Origin: Rhodamnia argentea
Lineage: Eukaryota; Streptophyta; Magnoliopsida; Myrtales; Myrtaceae
Direction: 5' to 3'
Length of the DNA: 64,000 nucleotides
Assembly: GCF_020921035.1 (NCBI RefSeq)
Contig: NC_063152.1
Span: 4,507,001-4,571,000, forward strand
Under the pieces are notes generated by a model that was not told where the DNA came from, did not search any database, and saw only the letters and a program-made list of their open reading frames with translations. Shown in pieces: positions 11,241 to 21,564 of the stretch. The stretch's first letter is position 1. The number at the start of each line of letters is the position of its first letter. The position numbers and the translations under genes were made by a program.

Positions 11241-11320
11241 AAGTTAGGCTCATTAACATGATTCTTTCATTCCTTAATTCTTGGCACATGTTTTGTGCAC
11301 ATGATGTAACAAAGAGAAAG
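11241..11320 (+). promoter_or_regulatory. Conserved 3'UTR block of the array, copy 1
   Basis: The words 'ggctcattaacatgattc' and 'ttccttaattcttggcacat' recur, complemented, downstream of copies 3, 4, 5 and 7. It probably marks shared 3'UTR. Whether it works as a cis-element is not known. Confidence 0.45.
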
Positions 11321-11759
11321 GAGCATAAAATGCTCATCTTGGTTTGATTTTGTATTAACTAAATTAAAACTTGTCCGTTGAAATTCCATGGGAATCGCCT
11401 TTGGAGATATATTATGTTCTTTTTTGGTCTGTAGATTTATTAATTTCAGTAATTGAACATATACTTTTATTCATCCGGTGGAAATTCCATTGCCCGTTAA
11501 AAGAACAACAGTCTTTTCCCGTGCTGGTGGATTTTGGAAAGAGTTGGTAAGTGTCATATGACCATCTATTAAGATGCTTCTTATTGCCTACCCTCGATGC
11601 AATCCAAGTACACTAGTGTTGATCGATTAAGGAAAGTAGGAAAGAAAATGAACTCCTAAAAGGCCTTATAGACCGACATCATATAAAGTGATCCTCGGGT
11701 CTTAATTAGCCGTGATCTATGGCAACTTTTCGTATCTTCTGTGTAAAATGTGGTGGCAC

Positions 11760-12210
11760 TCATGTTAAAGTATGATCTCATATTGCTTGACAACGGGTTT
11801 CGTATATTTTTTATATTCATGTGATCTCCCTCCACCTATCATCTTAATCTTTTGGATTGAACTTTTTATCATGATATCAGAGCTAGTAGTATTCCATTCG
11901 CGAATGTGCATCTAGCCCCCCACTAGTCAAATTCCATGTATTGGTCGTAATTCGGCTTCTGTTGAGGTATTGTCTCACATCGCTTGACAACGGGTTCTAT
12001 ATGTTTTTTATATTTATGTGGTCTCCCTCCACCTACCAACTCAAGCTTTTGCGTTAGACTTTTTAATATAGTATCCGGCTTGCAAGTGAAAAGGATGTTG
12101 AAGTATTGTCTCACATCGATTGACAATGGGCCTTATATATACGTTATATTCATTTAGTATCTCTCCACTTATTAATTTAAGGTTTTGGATTTGACTTTCA
12201 ATCTTGCCAT
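11760..12210. repeat. Three degenerate copies of a ~130-bp dispersed repeat
   Basis: The units start near 11765, 11965 and 12100. Each reads approximately 'tctcacatcgcttgacaac', then 'tatatgttttttatattcat', then 'tctccctccacctatc' and ends '...tggtatcagag'-like. Further copies lie at 13170-13460 and in the 3' flank of other array units (18440-18545, 32740-32855, 37540-37810, 43105-43310, 49720-50010). Confidence 0.5.
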
Positions 12211-12592
12211 CCTGTGGTCATCAAGAGATCGACGATCCGTCTCCCCAAGAATCCTTGAAAAAACAGCCGCGTGGTGGGAAGTATGTTTTCCTGTGGTCTA
12301 AGAGTCATGCAAAATGTGAACTTGGGGAAAGCGACAAGCGGTGCACCGTTGAATCTTCTGGGAACGGAGAGGTGGATCCAAATGGCCTGCGGATCAAAGA
12401 AGAAATCACCGAACGGGAACGCGAAAACGAAGACGCTCCAGTCAGAAATGACATGCTAGTCATTTAGCTTAGCCTTATGCCTCGAATTATTCGAACCCAC
12501 TTAATGTTTAACACGCTTGGGGCAACACACGTGCGCGTACGCATGTGTTTTTTTTTTTCCCCCTTTATTTCTCCCTGGCTGTTTATATATTC
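12211..12592. other. Intergenic DNA
   Basis: Overlapping short frames at 12204-12467 (plus) have no recognisable family. A run of T lies at about 12546-12559. No gene is supported. Confidence 0.35.
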
Positions 12593-13038
12593 AAGGGAAA
12601 AATCCTATTAAGCGCCCGAAGTGCTCGTATTTTCACAAATAAGGGTATAAAGTGGACCTTATTTCGAATAAAAGCTCGAAGTGCCCTCATTATTTCAATT
12701 AAAAACCTGAAGTGGATATTGTTTCAAATAAGGTCATGAAGTGACCATATCAGCTTTGGCGATTTCCGTCGGGGCCGCCACTGTCTACCAGTGGCGAGGC
12801 CCAACAAAGAAAAATTGAATTAAAATTGAGTTTTGACGAAAATGCCCCCGATAGGCTAGAATATTTAGCCGGTTGGCCGGCCGGTGAGGTGAGACCCTTA
12901 TTTGAAACCGGCATAATCACTTTAGGCCCTTGCTTAAAACAATGATGACACTTTAGGCTCTTATTTAAAATAATGATCATTTCAAGCCCTTATTTGAGAA
13001 AATGAGGACATTTAGGGCCCTTAATTAAAATTTTCTCT
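12593..13038. mobile_element. MITE with subterminal ~30-bp repeats
   Basis: The left end (gggaaaaatcctattaagcg) and the complement of the right end (agagaaaattttaattaagg) are inverted. Each arm holds three to four degenerate repeats of a ~30-bp word, 'aaataagggc(c)tgaagtg', pointing inward on the left and complemented on the right. The core is GC-rich (ttggccggccggtgaggtg). It is about 445 bp long and noncoding. Confidence 0.5.
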
Positions 13039-13169
13039 ATATTCAAAAGATTGTGTGGAACGGAAATATAGGACTTAAATTACGTTTTCCTTCTTAAGAA
13101 AACGTACTTATATTGTGACAAATTTTGTAGATTCATCCTTTTACTAAACAAGGACTAAGCGTTAAAAGC

Positions 13170-13460
13170 ATCATATGTCCTATGTCTCCGGAATTTATAT
13201 ACTCTTAGTATGCAAATGGTCTCGCTCCACCTATTATTTTAAATTTTGAGTTGGACGTTCTGATATGGTACTAGAGCCGGGTTCTACCCCATTTTATTTC
13301 GCTCATGCGAACTTCCCGTTTGTCAAATTTAATGTGTTGTTATTGATCCGGGGTGCTAATGGCGTGCCGCGCAAATGCGGTGTATCTCGCATATATTGAT
13401 TTATATATTATTCATATACACGAGGTCTTCCCCCACTCATCCATTTAAGCAAGCGCCGTT
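13170..13460. repeat. Further copies of the ~130-bp dispersed repeat
   Basis: Two degenerate units occur, including 'tctcgctccacctattat' and 'tggtactagagccgggttct'. They lie on the 3' side of copy 2. Confidence 0.4.
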
Positions 13461-13584
13461 ACCGATTTTTTGTTTTTTTGGATCAGAACGTGCCGTTTTC
13501 GATTCGGGGTGTTAAAAGCCTTATACCCTATGCAATTCTCCTCTACTTATCAATTATTTTTTATTTGGGCATGCTAGCAATAAG

Positions 13585-13760
13585 AAATATGCTCAAATTG
13601 CTGCTCTAGAACGGGAAAGGAAGGAAAAGTCAACGCCCAGAAACAAAGGGCAAGGAGGAACTGGATATGAATGACGTCAACTCCTTTTTAGACAATTCGG
13701 ACGGAGACCCTCTTTGATTCTCCCTTTGATTTTGTCCACATTGTGTAAAAGGTATTACGA
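13585..13760. repeat. Array-unit 3' flank block, unit 2
   Basis: The block contains 'gctcaaattgctgctctaga', 'agtcaacgcccagaaacaaa', 'gggcaa', and 'cggagaccctctttg'. The same ordered words recur at 18600-18850, 32930-33160, 37825-38035, 43325-43560 and in truncated form at 50030-50180. This shows that the duplicated unit extends well past the gene's 3' end. Confidence 0.55.
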
Positions 13761-13898
13761 ATTGTCCTTTAGACGTTCGGCGTTTCTGGTGCTCATTTTT
13801 GGGTCAACAAAAATCTAATTATATTCATAATAAGTGGATAATTAAGCTAGCTTAACAAAAATAAATCAGCTACACTGTACATCTTTGTTGGAAGGAGT

Positions 13899-15188
13899 TC
13901 AGAAAAGCTTGCTTCCAAACTCATCCACCTCAGTCCCTTCTATACAAGAGGCCATTGATTTTCTTGCCAAGTCTCGGAGCTGCGACAGGCTCCGTCCCAA
14001 CTTCACCGCCACCTTCATCTCGAACATCTCTCCGTTCTCTCTCTCGCTGTAGTCTCTCTCTTCAAGCGTCGCTTCGATCGTCTCTTCCATAAGCTCAAAG
14101 AACCCCGCACAGTTTCTGTACATCTCCACCACCATACCGATTTGACCTCCATGCTCGAAGCTGTTCACAATTGCCGCCATCGCACTGGCGATCGCTGCCA
14201 CCATCGTGGCAGTCGAGCCACCAAAGGCCGAGCTGGCCGCGGCAATGCCAGTTAGCAAAGGACCCGAAACTGCCAACATCTTATTCAATTTTAGCGCCAG
14301 ATTCCCGAGCCTCAAGTAGTCTTGCTTGTCTTTACTCTTGAGGACTTGGACGATGGCTCTCATTTCCACTTCTAGGTCCTCGCTCCATCCGATTCGCTCC
14401 GTGTTTGTGACAGTTTTGCGTCCTCGGGATTGGCGGCGGTTGTTGGAAACCCTAGGCCACCATGTGGCCGGCTGAAATTTCGCGGGGAACTTCTCGATCA
14501 TCGCTCCGAGCAGAGGCAGCGGATAAGCCCTATCAAGAGCCAGCACCTTCTCCATTATCTCCTTCAAGTCCGACTCAGTTAGAGATTGGACCGTGAGCAT
14601 AGACTTGATCTTGCTCCGAAGCTCCTTGAATAACCTCGAGGCGTTGCGTTGCTCTTCCGCTAGCTGCGAGGGCTGGATTTTGCTCATGACAAGCGACATC
14701 CCTGTGGCCGCTGTGAACAAGAGAGCGGAGCATACCCTCAGCGATGGAGCCGGTGCAACCGCACCCATCGCTGCCATGGTGGTGGCAGTGAGAGTCATCA
14801 TGTTGACCGAGTTCAATAGGAGCTTGTTCCAGTTGTCTCGCTGCTGGCCGATGTTATCGTGCATCTCCACTCTGTCCTCGACAGCCTCCAAGATCGCATA
14901 GAGCTTTGTGGTGGTTTCGACAGAGGAAGCAGGCGAAAGGCGCGGCTCCAAAACCCTATCTTTCTGGACGAAGTCCATCTGTAGCGGCTCTGCGAAGACG
15001 TAACGATTCCTGGTGCTCAATTCCTCGACCAGCTTCTTCGTGATCCCAGCTCTTGGATGATCAGCGAAGCTGAGTTTCAAAGGCTTCGGGGCTTGGATCG
15101 AAGCGGCGATCATTCTCCTCGAAGAACAACCCGAAGAGGAGGAAGAAGAAGTAGAAACTAAGAGAGAGGAAGCTTGTAAAGCGGCCAT
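13899..15188 (-). CDS. At4g22030-like protein, copy 2
   Basis: Single-exon gene of 429 residues. The start is set at the MAALQASS conserved in all copies; the frame is open five codons further upstream (MSPSL). It has the family layout: Ser-rich leader, LVEELSTRNRY, EPLQMDFVQKDR, hydrophobic segment 1, QPSQLAEEQRNASRLFKEL, ALDRAYPLPLLGAMIEKFPA, TWWPRVSNNRRQSRGRKT, WSEDLEVEMRAIVQVLKSKD, hydrophobic segment 2 and VDEFGSKLF. It shares QPATWWPRVSNN, TVTNTE and SDLKE uniquely with copy 3, so these two are closest relatives over that part. No F-box is visible. The two hydrophobic, Ala/Thr-rich segments suggest membrane association, and the leader suggests an organelle; both are inferences. Confidence 0.9.
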   Translation of the reverse strand: MAALQASSLLVSTSSSSSSGCSSRRMIAASIQAPKPLKLSFADHPRAGITKKLVEELSTRNRYVFAEPLQMDFVQKDRVLEPRLSPASSVETTTKLYAILEAVEDRVEMHDNIGQQRDNWNKLLLNSVNMMTLTATTMAAMGAVAPAPSLRVCSALLFTAATGMSLVMSKIQPSQLAEEQRNASRLFKELRSKIKSMLTVQSLTESDLKEIMEKVLALDRAYPLPLLGAMIEKFPAKFQPATWWPRVSNNRRQSRGRKTVTNTERIGWSEDLEVEMRAIVQVLKSKDKQDYLRLGNLALKLNKMLAVSGPLLTGIAAASSAFGGSTATMVAAIASAMAAIVNSFEHGGQIGMVVEMYRNCAGFFELMEETIEATLEERDYSERENGEMFEMKVAVKLGRSLSQLRDLARKSMASCIEGTEVDEFGSKLF

Positions 15189-15268
15189 TAATGAAGGTGA
15201 CAATTCTCGTGTTGGTGTCTACTTTTTGTGTTATGGAGGTTGGAGGTTGGAGGTTCATTTGGGTGGCG

Positions 15269-15360
15269 TATTTATATTTGTGGAGGACGCGGTGTTAAAT
15301 GACATGAAGAGGTCGTATTTGTTGAAGTTTGACTGTAGAACGTAAGGTGTTGACTCGGCC
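15269..15360 (-). promoter_or_regulatory. Promoter of copy 2 (TATAAATA and W-box block)
   Basis: TATAAATA (plus 15269-15276, complemented) lies about 80 bp before the ATG. The conserved block at 15321-15360 has two TGAC cores about 20 bp apart (TTTGACTG and TGTTGACTC in plus orientation). It is shared by copies 3-7. WRKY regulation is inferred. Confidence 0.55.
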
Positions 15361-16129
15361 CATGAGGCTGACCTTTTCTATTATTTGAATTTGTACATGT
15401 CAAACATCAAAATGCTACGTGAATATAGTTATAGCACATCACTTCATAGTTCATATGTACGTGACTGATGAAGTAGAATCACCACATTAGCGGCGGAAAT
15501 ACGTAAATGAATACGATATATTGCAAGTAAATATTTAAACAGGCGAGTTATATTTAATTTCGAGAATGATAATATATTAAATTATTTAATATAATTGCTC
15601 TGAAAATCAGTGTTTGTATACTTTTTTTGTTTTAGGTAATACTTATGAAAGATCAATTTTTTTTTTAATAAAAGATCAGTCTCGCATATAGAGAATGTGT
15701 CCTACTGTATGAAATGAATGGTAGCATTACATGGACATGTATGACTATATTCTTGATTAAAAAGTTTAATCGTCTGCGCAAATTTCATGATCTTACAATT
15801 AATCTAGTTTTGATTTGAGTAATCATAATATTAATTTGGTCAAATAGAATGAATTTAGAAAATTATTTGCTATTACCACATGTGACATGCGTCGTCGGCC
15901 CGGACGTCATGCCTCTTTTGTCAACCTGATTAGCCCAAATAGTTAGACCTCTCTACCTTTTCCCACTTATAACTCACATATGCTATTTTTTCTCTTTTGG
16001 AATTAATCGATAAAATATTCATATTTATTGGCGAACTCAATTCAAATTGCATATGATATGCTCTTTTTATGAATGGCCATTTGATATTGATTTGATAGGC
16101 TATATACATATTGCTTATACGAGAAATTA
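15361..16129. repeat. Array-unit upstream flank, unit 2
   Basis: This is paralogous to 20500-21300, 34810-35650, 40095-40740, 45755-47510 (interrupted) and 52870-53720. Shared landmarks are 'ttctattatttgaatttgta', 'aatgctacgtgaat', 'gtcaaatagaatgaattta', 'acatgtgacatgcg' and 'tagacctctctac'. No gene is present. Confidence 0.55.
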
Positions 16130-16626
16130 GGAAAAATTACCAAGAAAATACTAAATTTATTGCAATTCTCCAAATTCAATCCTAAACTTTTTTGTTTTAA
16201 CAATTGAGTCCTAAACTTTTTGCATTTGTGTCAATTCAATTCGACCAATTTTGATCGGGAATCACCGACGTGGATCGGATAGTGCTTATGTGGACAATTT
16301 TAGTAGTATTTTAATATTTTTTGGAATTATTTATTTTTTCTTTTCTTTCTCTTTCTTTTTTTCTTCGCTTCCTTCTTGCTCCAGCTAGTCTCCAATAAAC
16401 AATAAATATATTAAAACATTATTAAAATGTTATCAAATATTGTCCACGTCATTATTGGCTTCGCTACGTCAATGCCGATCACGCCACATCGTTGATTTCC
16501 GACCAAAATTAGGTTGATGGACTGAATTGGCACAAATGCAAAAGGTTTAAGACTCAATTGGCTAAAAAAAGTTTAGGGTTGAATTGGCATAGTTGAAATA
16601 AATTTAGGATATTTTTAGTAATTTTC
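16130..16626. mobile_element. MULE-type MITE inserted in unit 2 flank
   Basis: The left end (ggaaaaattaccaagaaaat) and the complement of the right end (gggaaaattactaaaaat) are inverted. They are followed by 'tgcaattctccaaattcaat' and its counterpart. Internal words are 'caccgacgtggatcgg' and 'cgatcacgccacatcg'. Paralogous flanks lack it: unit 4 reads 'tatgagaaattcgttggcaa' where unit 2 reads 'cgagaaatta[element]aaaaattaattggcaa'. The flanking GAGAAATTA and CAAAAATTA fit a degenerate 9-bp target duplication, as MULEs make. Confidence 0.6.
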
Positions 16627-17099
16627 CCTCAAAAATTAATTGGCAAACTACAGAATGGGGGAGTAGATTTGTAAAGGCAAATCTCGAGTTATTTGAGGTC
16701 TGACCATTTCTGGAAATGGATTTTTCTCGGATTCACATGGTATCGGATTTTAGATCGGGTGGTTTTTCAGTTTCGCATTGGTCAGTTTTGGCTTGAGTTG
16801 ATTGTCTTTTCAATCTAGTCAACTAATTTTTCGGGCGTTTGACTTTTGGCTTTTTCCTTCAAATCTTGTAATGTGTAAGCGAGTCAATTCGTTGCAGGGT
16901 GAACTTTTGCCTGCTTTGCTTGAGACTGTCGAGCCCGAATGAGAAAAGGGTGGATGTAAATCATAGTTAGATATAAATTATGTTTCTTCTTAATGTTAGT
17001 CGTTGGATAATACCATATACACTATTAAGAAGACAATCTACCTTAAATAAGTAAATTTGGAAGCCATGAAAATGAGTGATGTCATAAATTCATGGTTAT

Positions 17100-18120
17100 T
17101 TGAACACCCACTACCTTAAATAAGAAGACAATCCAGTTTGCTCCCTTCGCTATCTTGAAAGACTGTCAGGAATCACTCATTGTCTAGGCCCTCCAACCTA
17201 GGCGAACACTCTCCACCCTTGTTGGATCGGGTCGTTACATGCCCACTAGCTTCCTTGTGGTTCCTCCCCGAACCAAACATCTACAGGAATCTCGCTTTGA
17301 TATAACATCGCGACACTCTTTGATTGATCCACTCGAAGTAGTATCAACTTTGACCAGTCCCATATCAAGTCTCATGATTTTGTCCTTCAGCATACTAGTT
17401 GAAACTTTCCCAGGATGTCGCCCATTCTAGTATTGCTCTTACTTGAGTATGCTTAATATTGGAGTTCTAATGCTAAACATTATTGTTTAGTCAAAAAACT
17501 ATCTTTTATGAGTTAATTCCAATTTCGAACGCTCTCTAACTATTGGGTTCACAATTTAGATCGTTGTTGCTCCCTTCATCATTTTAGAAGCATGCCAAGA
17601 ATTGCTCCTTGCATGGGTTCTCTAGCCTCAACGAACACTCCTCAACCTTGTTAGAACTTATCTTTACAGGCCCACTAGTTGATGTGTGATTTGTCCCCGA
17701 ACCACATACCTACTAGAGAGGGTCTCATTATGATACCATATTGTGACACCCTTGGATTAACTTACTCGAGGTACTATTCCTTTGGCTCATCCAATATCGA
17801 GCCTCACAGTTTTGTCTGTTGGCATATAGGTGGATGCTTTTCCAAAAGGTCACTCATCTTGGTAGTTTTCGCACATTAGCACATTTAACACAGGAGCTTC
17901 ATTGCTAAATGTTATTGTTATATTAAAAAGCATCTCTTGTGAGTTATTCTAATTTCACACTTATAGATCAAGACTGCTTTCCCCCATTTAGATGCGCAAT
18001 TTGGTTGATTTATGCTGTATTCGCCATCCTAAAATTTTGCTAAGAGCCACTTTTTATCCGGGCTCTCTGGCCTTGGCAAACACTCTCCCCTCGTCGGATC
18101 GGGTCGTTAATTAAACATCA
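17100..18120. repeat. Spacer of degenerate ~430-bp tandem repeats, unit 2
   Basis: The marker words are 'gccctccaacctaggcgaac', 'gatcgggtcgttac', 'gcccactagcttcc', 'gataccatattgtgacac', 'taaacattattg' and 'tgtgagttaattcc'. They recur in order, with the last pair at about 17473-17520 and 17906-17950 (spacing about 432 bp). The same repeat type makes up the spacers at 23360-24245, 36540-37290, 41160-42750 and 48060-49340. It is noncoding. Confidence 0.6.
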
Positions 18121-18898
18121 TTTTAAATGTAGTTTTCAAGATCAGTTGCTCAGTATTGTCAAAACATCATATGCTAAAAAGTGAAAAGGTAAAAGTTAAT
18201 CTAGGGGAGATGCTTTTAATTAGCTTATAATTGTTTGGGGGTAAATACCATGACGTCAACTTAGACAGTAGAGAAAGTCTTGCGATTAAAAAATATTAGC
18301 TCATCTACATGATATATGTAAAAGTTCATGGGCAAAAGGTTGCTAGAAACATATATTCTCTAGCGGATTGCTTGAGCTACAACTGAGTAGTAAATCGAGC
18401 ATTTAAGAAGCACACGCCTTGAGGGCAAAAATGAATTTAATCATTTAATATGACTTATGCACGACGTTTATATTTCATTACATATAGCTGATCTCCCTTC
18501 ATTTATTAACTTAACCTTTGAGTTGGATATTCTAACACGTGAAGATGTGTTAAAGTATGAAATGTAATTTGTCTTCGGGGTATGCGCCCGGTCTCCCTTG
18601 TCATGCTATCTTAAACACTCTAATCAAGGACGACACAAGGACCGCGAGATGTTCAATTTGCTGCCCCAAGGGGGTACACAACATAAAGCAGAAGTCAACG
18701 CCCAAAAACAAAGGGCAATGACAGTCTGCAGGTGCCAATTAGGTCAACAGCTTCAGAAAATTCAAAGCCGCTTTCGGATGGAGACCCTTTCTGCAGTAGA
18801 AGACATTCAACTATTCAAGAATTCAACCATTGGGTAGCGTCCATACCGTGAAATAAAAAAAAAGGGAAATAAGAATCTTTATACTATGATCATATTTC

Positions 18899-18965
18899 TT
18901 TCTCTGCCACAAAATGTACATAAAATAGGCACCAAGAACTAATGAATGGAAGAATCGTGTATTAT
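18899..18965 (-). promoter_or_regulatory. Conserved 3'UTR block, copy 3
   Basis: The words 'ataggcaccaagaactaatg' and 'aatggaagaatcgtg' are the complement of the copy 1 block at 11241-11320. This is likely 3'UTR. Confidence 0.4.
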
Positions 18966-18996
18966 ATGTACACTTAATATCTTTGTACAAAGGAGT

Positions 18997-20283
18997 TCAG
19001 AAAAGCTTGCTTCCAAACTCATCCACCTCAGTCCCTCCTATACAAGAAGCCACTGATTTTCTTGCTAAATCTCGAAGCTGCGACAAGCTCCGCCCCAGCT
19101 TCATCGCCACCTTCATCTCGAACATCTCTCCGTTCTCTCTCTTGCTATAGTCTCTCTCTTCTAGCGTCATTTCGATCGTCTCTTCCACAAGCTCGAAGAA
19201 CCCCGCACAATTTCTGTACATCTCCACCACCATACCGACTTGACCTCCATGCTCGAAGCTGTTGACAATCGCCGCCATCGCACCGGCAATCGCTGCCACC
19301 GTCGTGGCCATCGAGCCACCGAAGGCCGAGCTGGCCGTGGCAATGCCGGTCAGCAAAGGAGCAGAAACCGCCAACATCTTATTCAATTTTAGAGCCAGAT
19401 TCCCGAGCCTCAAGTAGTCTTGCTTGTCTTTGCTCTTGAGGACTTGGACGATCGCTCTCATCTCCACTTCTAGGTCCTCGCTCCATCCATTTTGCTCTGT
19501 GTTTGTGACAGTTTTGCGCCCTCGGGATTGGCGGCGGTTGTTGGAAACCCTAGGCCACCATGTGGCAGGCTGAAATTTCGCGGGGAACTTCTCGATCATC
19601 GCTCCGAGCAGAGGCAGCGGATAAGCCCTATCAAGGGCCAGCACCTTCTCCATTGTCTCCTTCAAGTCCGACTCAGTCAGATATCGGAGCGCGAGCATCG
19701 ACTTGATCTTGCTCCGAAGCTCCTTGAATAACCTCAAGGCGTTGCGTTGCTCTTCTGCTAGCTGCGAGGGCTGGATTTTGCTTATGACAAGCGACATCCC
19801 AGTGGCTGCTGTGAACAACAGAGCGGAGCATACTCTCAGCGACGTAGCCGGCATAGTGGCAGCCATCGCCGCCATGGTGGTGGCAGTGAGAGTCATCATA
19901 TTGACCGAGTTCAACAGGAGCTTGTTCCAGTTGTCTCGCTGCTCACCGATGTTATGGTGCATCTCCACTCTATCTTCAACAGCCTCCAAGATCGCATAGA
20001 GCTTCGTGGTCGTTTCGATAGAGGAAGCAGGCGATAGGTGCGGCTCCAAAATCCTATCTTTCTGGGCGACGTCTATCTGTAGCGGCTCGGCGAAGGAGTA
20101 ACTGTTCCTGATGCTCAATTCCTCAGCTAGCTTCTTCGCGATCACAGCGCCTGGATGATCAGCGAAGCTGAGTATCGAGGGCTTCGGGACTTTGATCGAA
20201 GCGGCGATCGTTCTCTTCAAAGAACAACCTGAAGAGGAAGAAGAAGAAGAAACTAAGACAGAGGTAGCTTGTAAAGCGGCCAT
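18997..20283 (-). CDS. At4g22030-like protein, copy 3
   Basis: Single-exon gene of 428 residues from the conserved MAALQATS start; the frame is open for 11 codons upstream, but that part is not conserved between copies. It has the family layout with both hydrophobic segments and the DEFGSKLF end. Distinctive residues are YSFAEPLQIDVAQKDR, ALRYLTESDLKETMEK and SVASCIGGTEVDEFGSKLF. Over QPATWWPRVSNNRRQSRGRK it matches copy 2, while its N-terminal VPKPSILSFADHPGAVIAKK resembles copies 5 and 6. The MULE at 24451 lies in its upstream spacer, about 4.2 kb away. Function is unknown; no F-box is seen. Confidence 0.9.
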   Translation of the reverse strand: MAALQATSVLVSSSSSSSGCSLKRTIAASIKVPKPSILSFADHPGAVIAKKLAEELSIRNSYSFAEPLQIDVAQKDRILEPHLSPASSIETTTKLYAILEAVEDRVEMHHNIGEQRDNWNKLLLNSVNMMTLTATTMAAMAATMPATSLRVCSALLFTAATGMSLVISKIQPSQLAEEQRNALRLFKELRSKIKSMLALRYLTESDLKETMEKVLALDRAYPLPLLGAMIEKFPAKFQPATWWPRVSNNRRQSRGRKTVTNTEQNGWSEDLEVEMRAIVQVLKSKDKQDYLRLGNLALKLNKMLAVSAPLLTGIATASSAFGGSMATTVAAIAGAMAAIVNSFEHGGQVGMVVEMYRNCAGFFELVEETIEMTLEERDYSKRENGEMFEMKVAMKLGRSLSQLRDLARKSVASCIGGTEVDEFGSKLF

Positions 20284-20408
20284 TGATGAAGGTGACAAGT
20301 CTTGTGTTGCTGTCAACTTTTTGTGCGTGAATGTGGTGGTTCTGAGAGAATTGCTTGAGGATTGGAGTGGTTTTGATTATGGAGGTTGGAGGTTCTCTTG
20401 GTGGCGTA

Positions 20409-20500
20409 CTTATATATGTGAAGTACGCGGTGTTAAATGAAGGGGTCGTAATGGTTGAAGTTTGACTGTAGAACGCAAGGTGTTGACTCAGCCCATGGGG
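20409..20500 (-). promoter_or_regulatory. Promoter of copy 3 (TATATAAG and W-box block)
   Basis: The TATA box is the complement of plus 20409-20416. The W-box block is at 20455-20500 (TTTGACTG, then TGTTGACTCAG) and is shared by the array. Confidence 0.52.
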
Positions 20501-21564
20501 CTGACCTCTTCTATTATTTGAATTTGTACATGTCAGATGTCAAAATGCTACGTGAATATAATTATAGCACATCACTTCATAGTTCATATGTACTACGTAC
20601 GTGACTGATGAAGTAGAATCACTACATTAGTGGCAGAAATATGTAAATGAATACGATATATTGCAAGTCAATATTTACACAGACGAGTCATATTTAATTT
20701 TGAGAATGATAGTATATTACATTATTTAATATAATAATTCTGAAAATCAGTATTAATATACTTTTTTGTTTTAGATAATACTTATGAAAGATCCCTCCTT
20801 TTTTTTTGTTTTTTTTTTGCTAGAATTATGAAAGATCACTCTCGCATAAAGAGAATGTGTCCTACTGTATGAAATGAATGGTAGCATTACATGGACACGT
20901 ATGATGATATTCTTGATTAAAAAAGTTTAATCGTATGCGCAAATTTCATGGTATTACGATTAATCTAGTTTTGATTTGAGCAATTTTAAAATTAATTTTG
21001 TCAAATAGAATGAATTTAGAAAATCATTTACAATTGCCATATGTGATATGCGCCATCGGCGTGTGCGGTAATGCCTCTTTTGTCAACCTGGGTGTAGCCC
21101 AAGTAGTCAGACCTCTCTACCCTTTCCCACTCATAACTCACATATATTATTTTTTTAGGGATTTATCTTTTAGAATTAATCGATTAGATATTCATATTCA
21201 TTGGCGAATCCAATTCGAATTACATATGATATGCTCTTGTTATGAATGGCCTTTTGATATTTGCTGGACTACATAAATATTTGCATATAGGATAAATTAA
21301 TCGGCAAACTATACAATTGGGGAGAAGACCCGTCATGTCAAATCTTGACCTATCTTAAAATGGAGATTTCTCGAATATCTAGTTTTGGGTTGGGTCAGTT
21401 TCCAATTTCGCATTGGCCACTTTTGGCTTTGAGCTCATTATTTTGGGGCGTTTGACTTTTCACTTTTTCCCTCAAACTGGCCGTAATGTGTGAGCGAGTC
21501 AATTCGATGCAAGGTGAACTTTTGCCTGCTTTGCTTGAAAATGTCAAGAGGTCGAATGACAAAA
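20501..21564. repeat. Array-unit upstream flank, unit 3
   Basis: This is paralogous to 15361-16950: 'gcacatcacttcatagttca' is shared exactly with unit 2, and 'gtcaaatagaatgaattta' and 'gaacttttgcctgctttgct' are also shared. No gene is present; the 92-codon frame at 20998-21276 is chance. Confidence 0.5.

Noticed and set aside
14593-14901. Antisense open frames of ~100 codons conserved in all seven array copies (also 10194-10508, 19703-19999, 34055-34357, 39271-39573, 44942-45238, 52107-52382)
   Set aside because: They lie exactly opposite the hydrophobic segment 1 region of each gene and vary in step with the sense codons. They are shadows of sense codon use, not separate genes.
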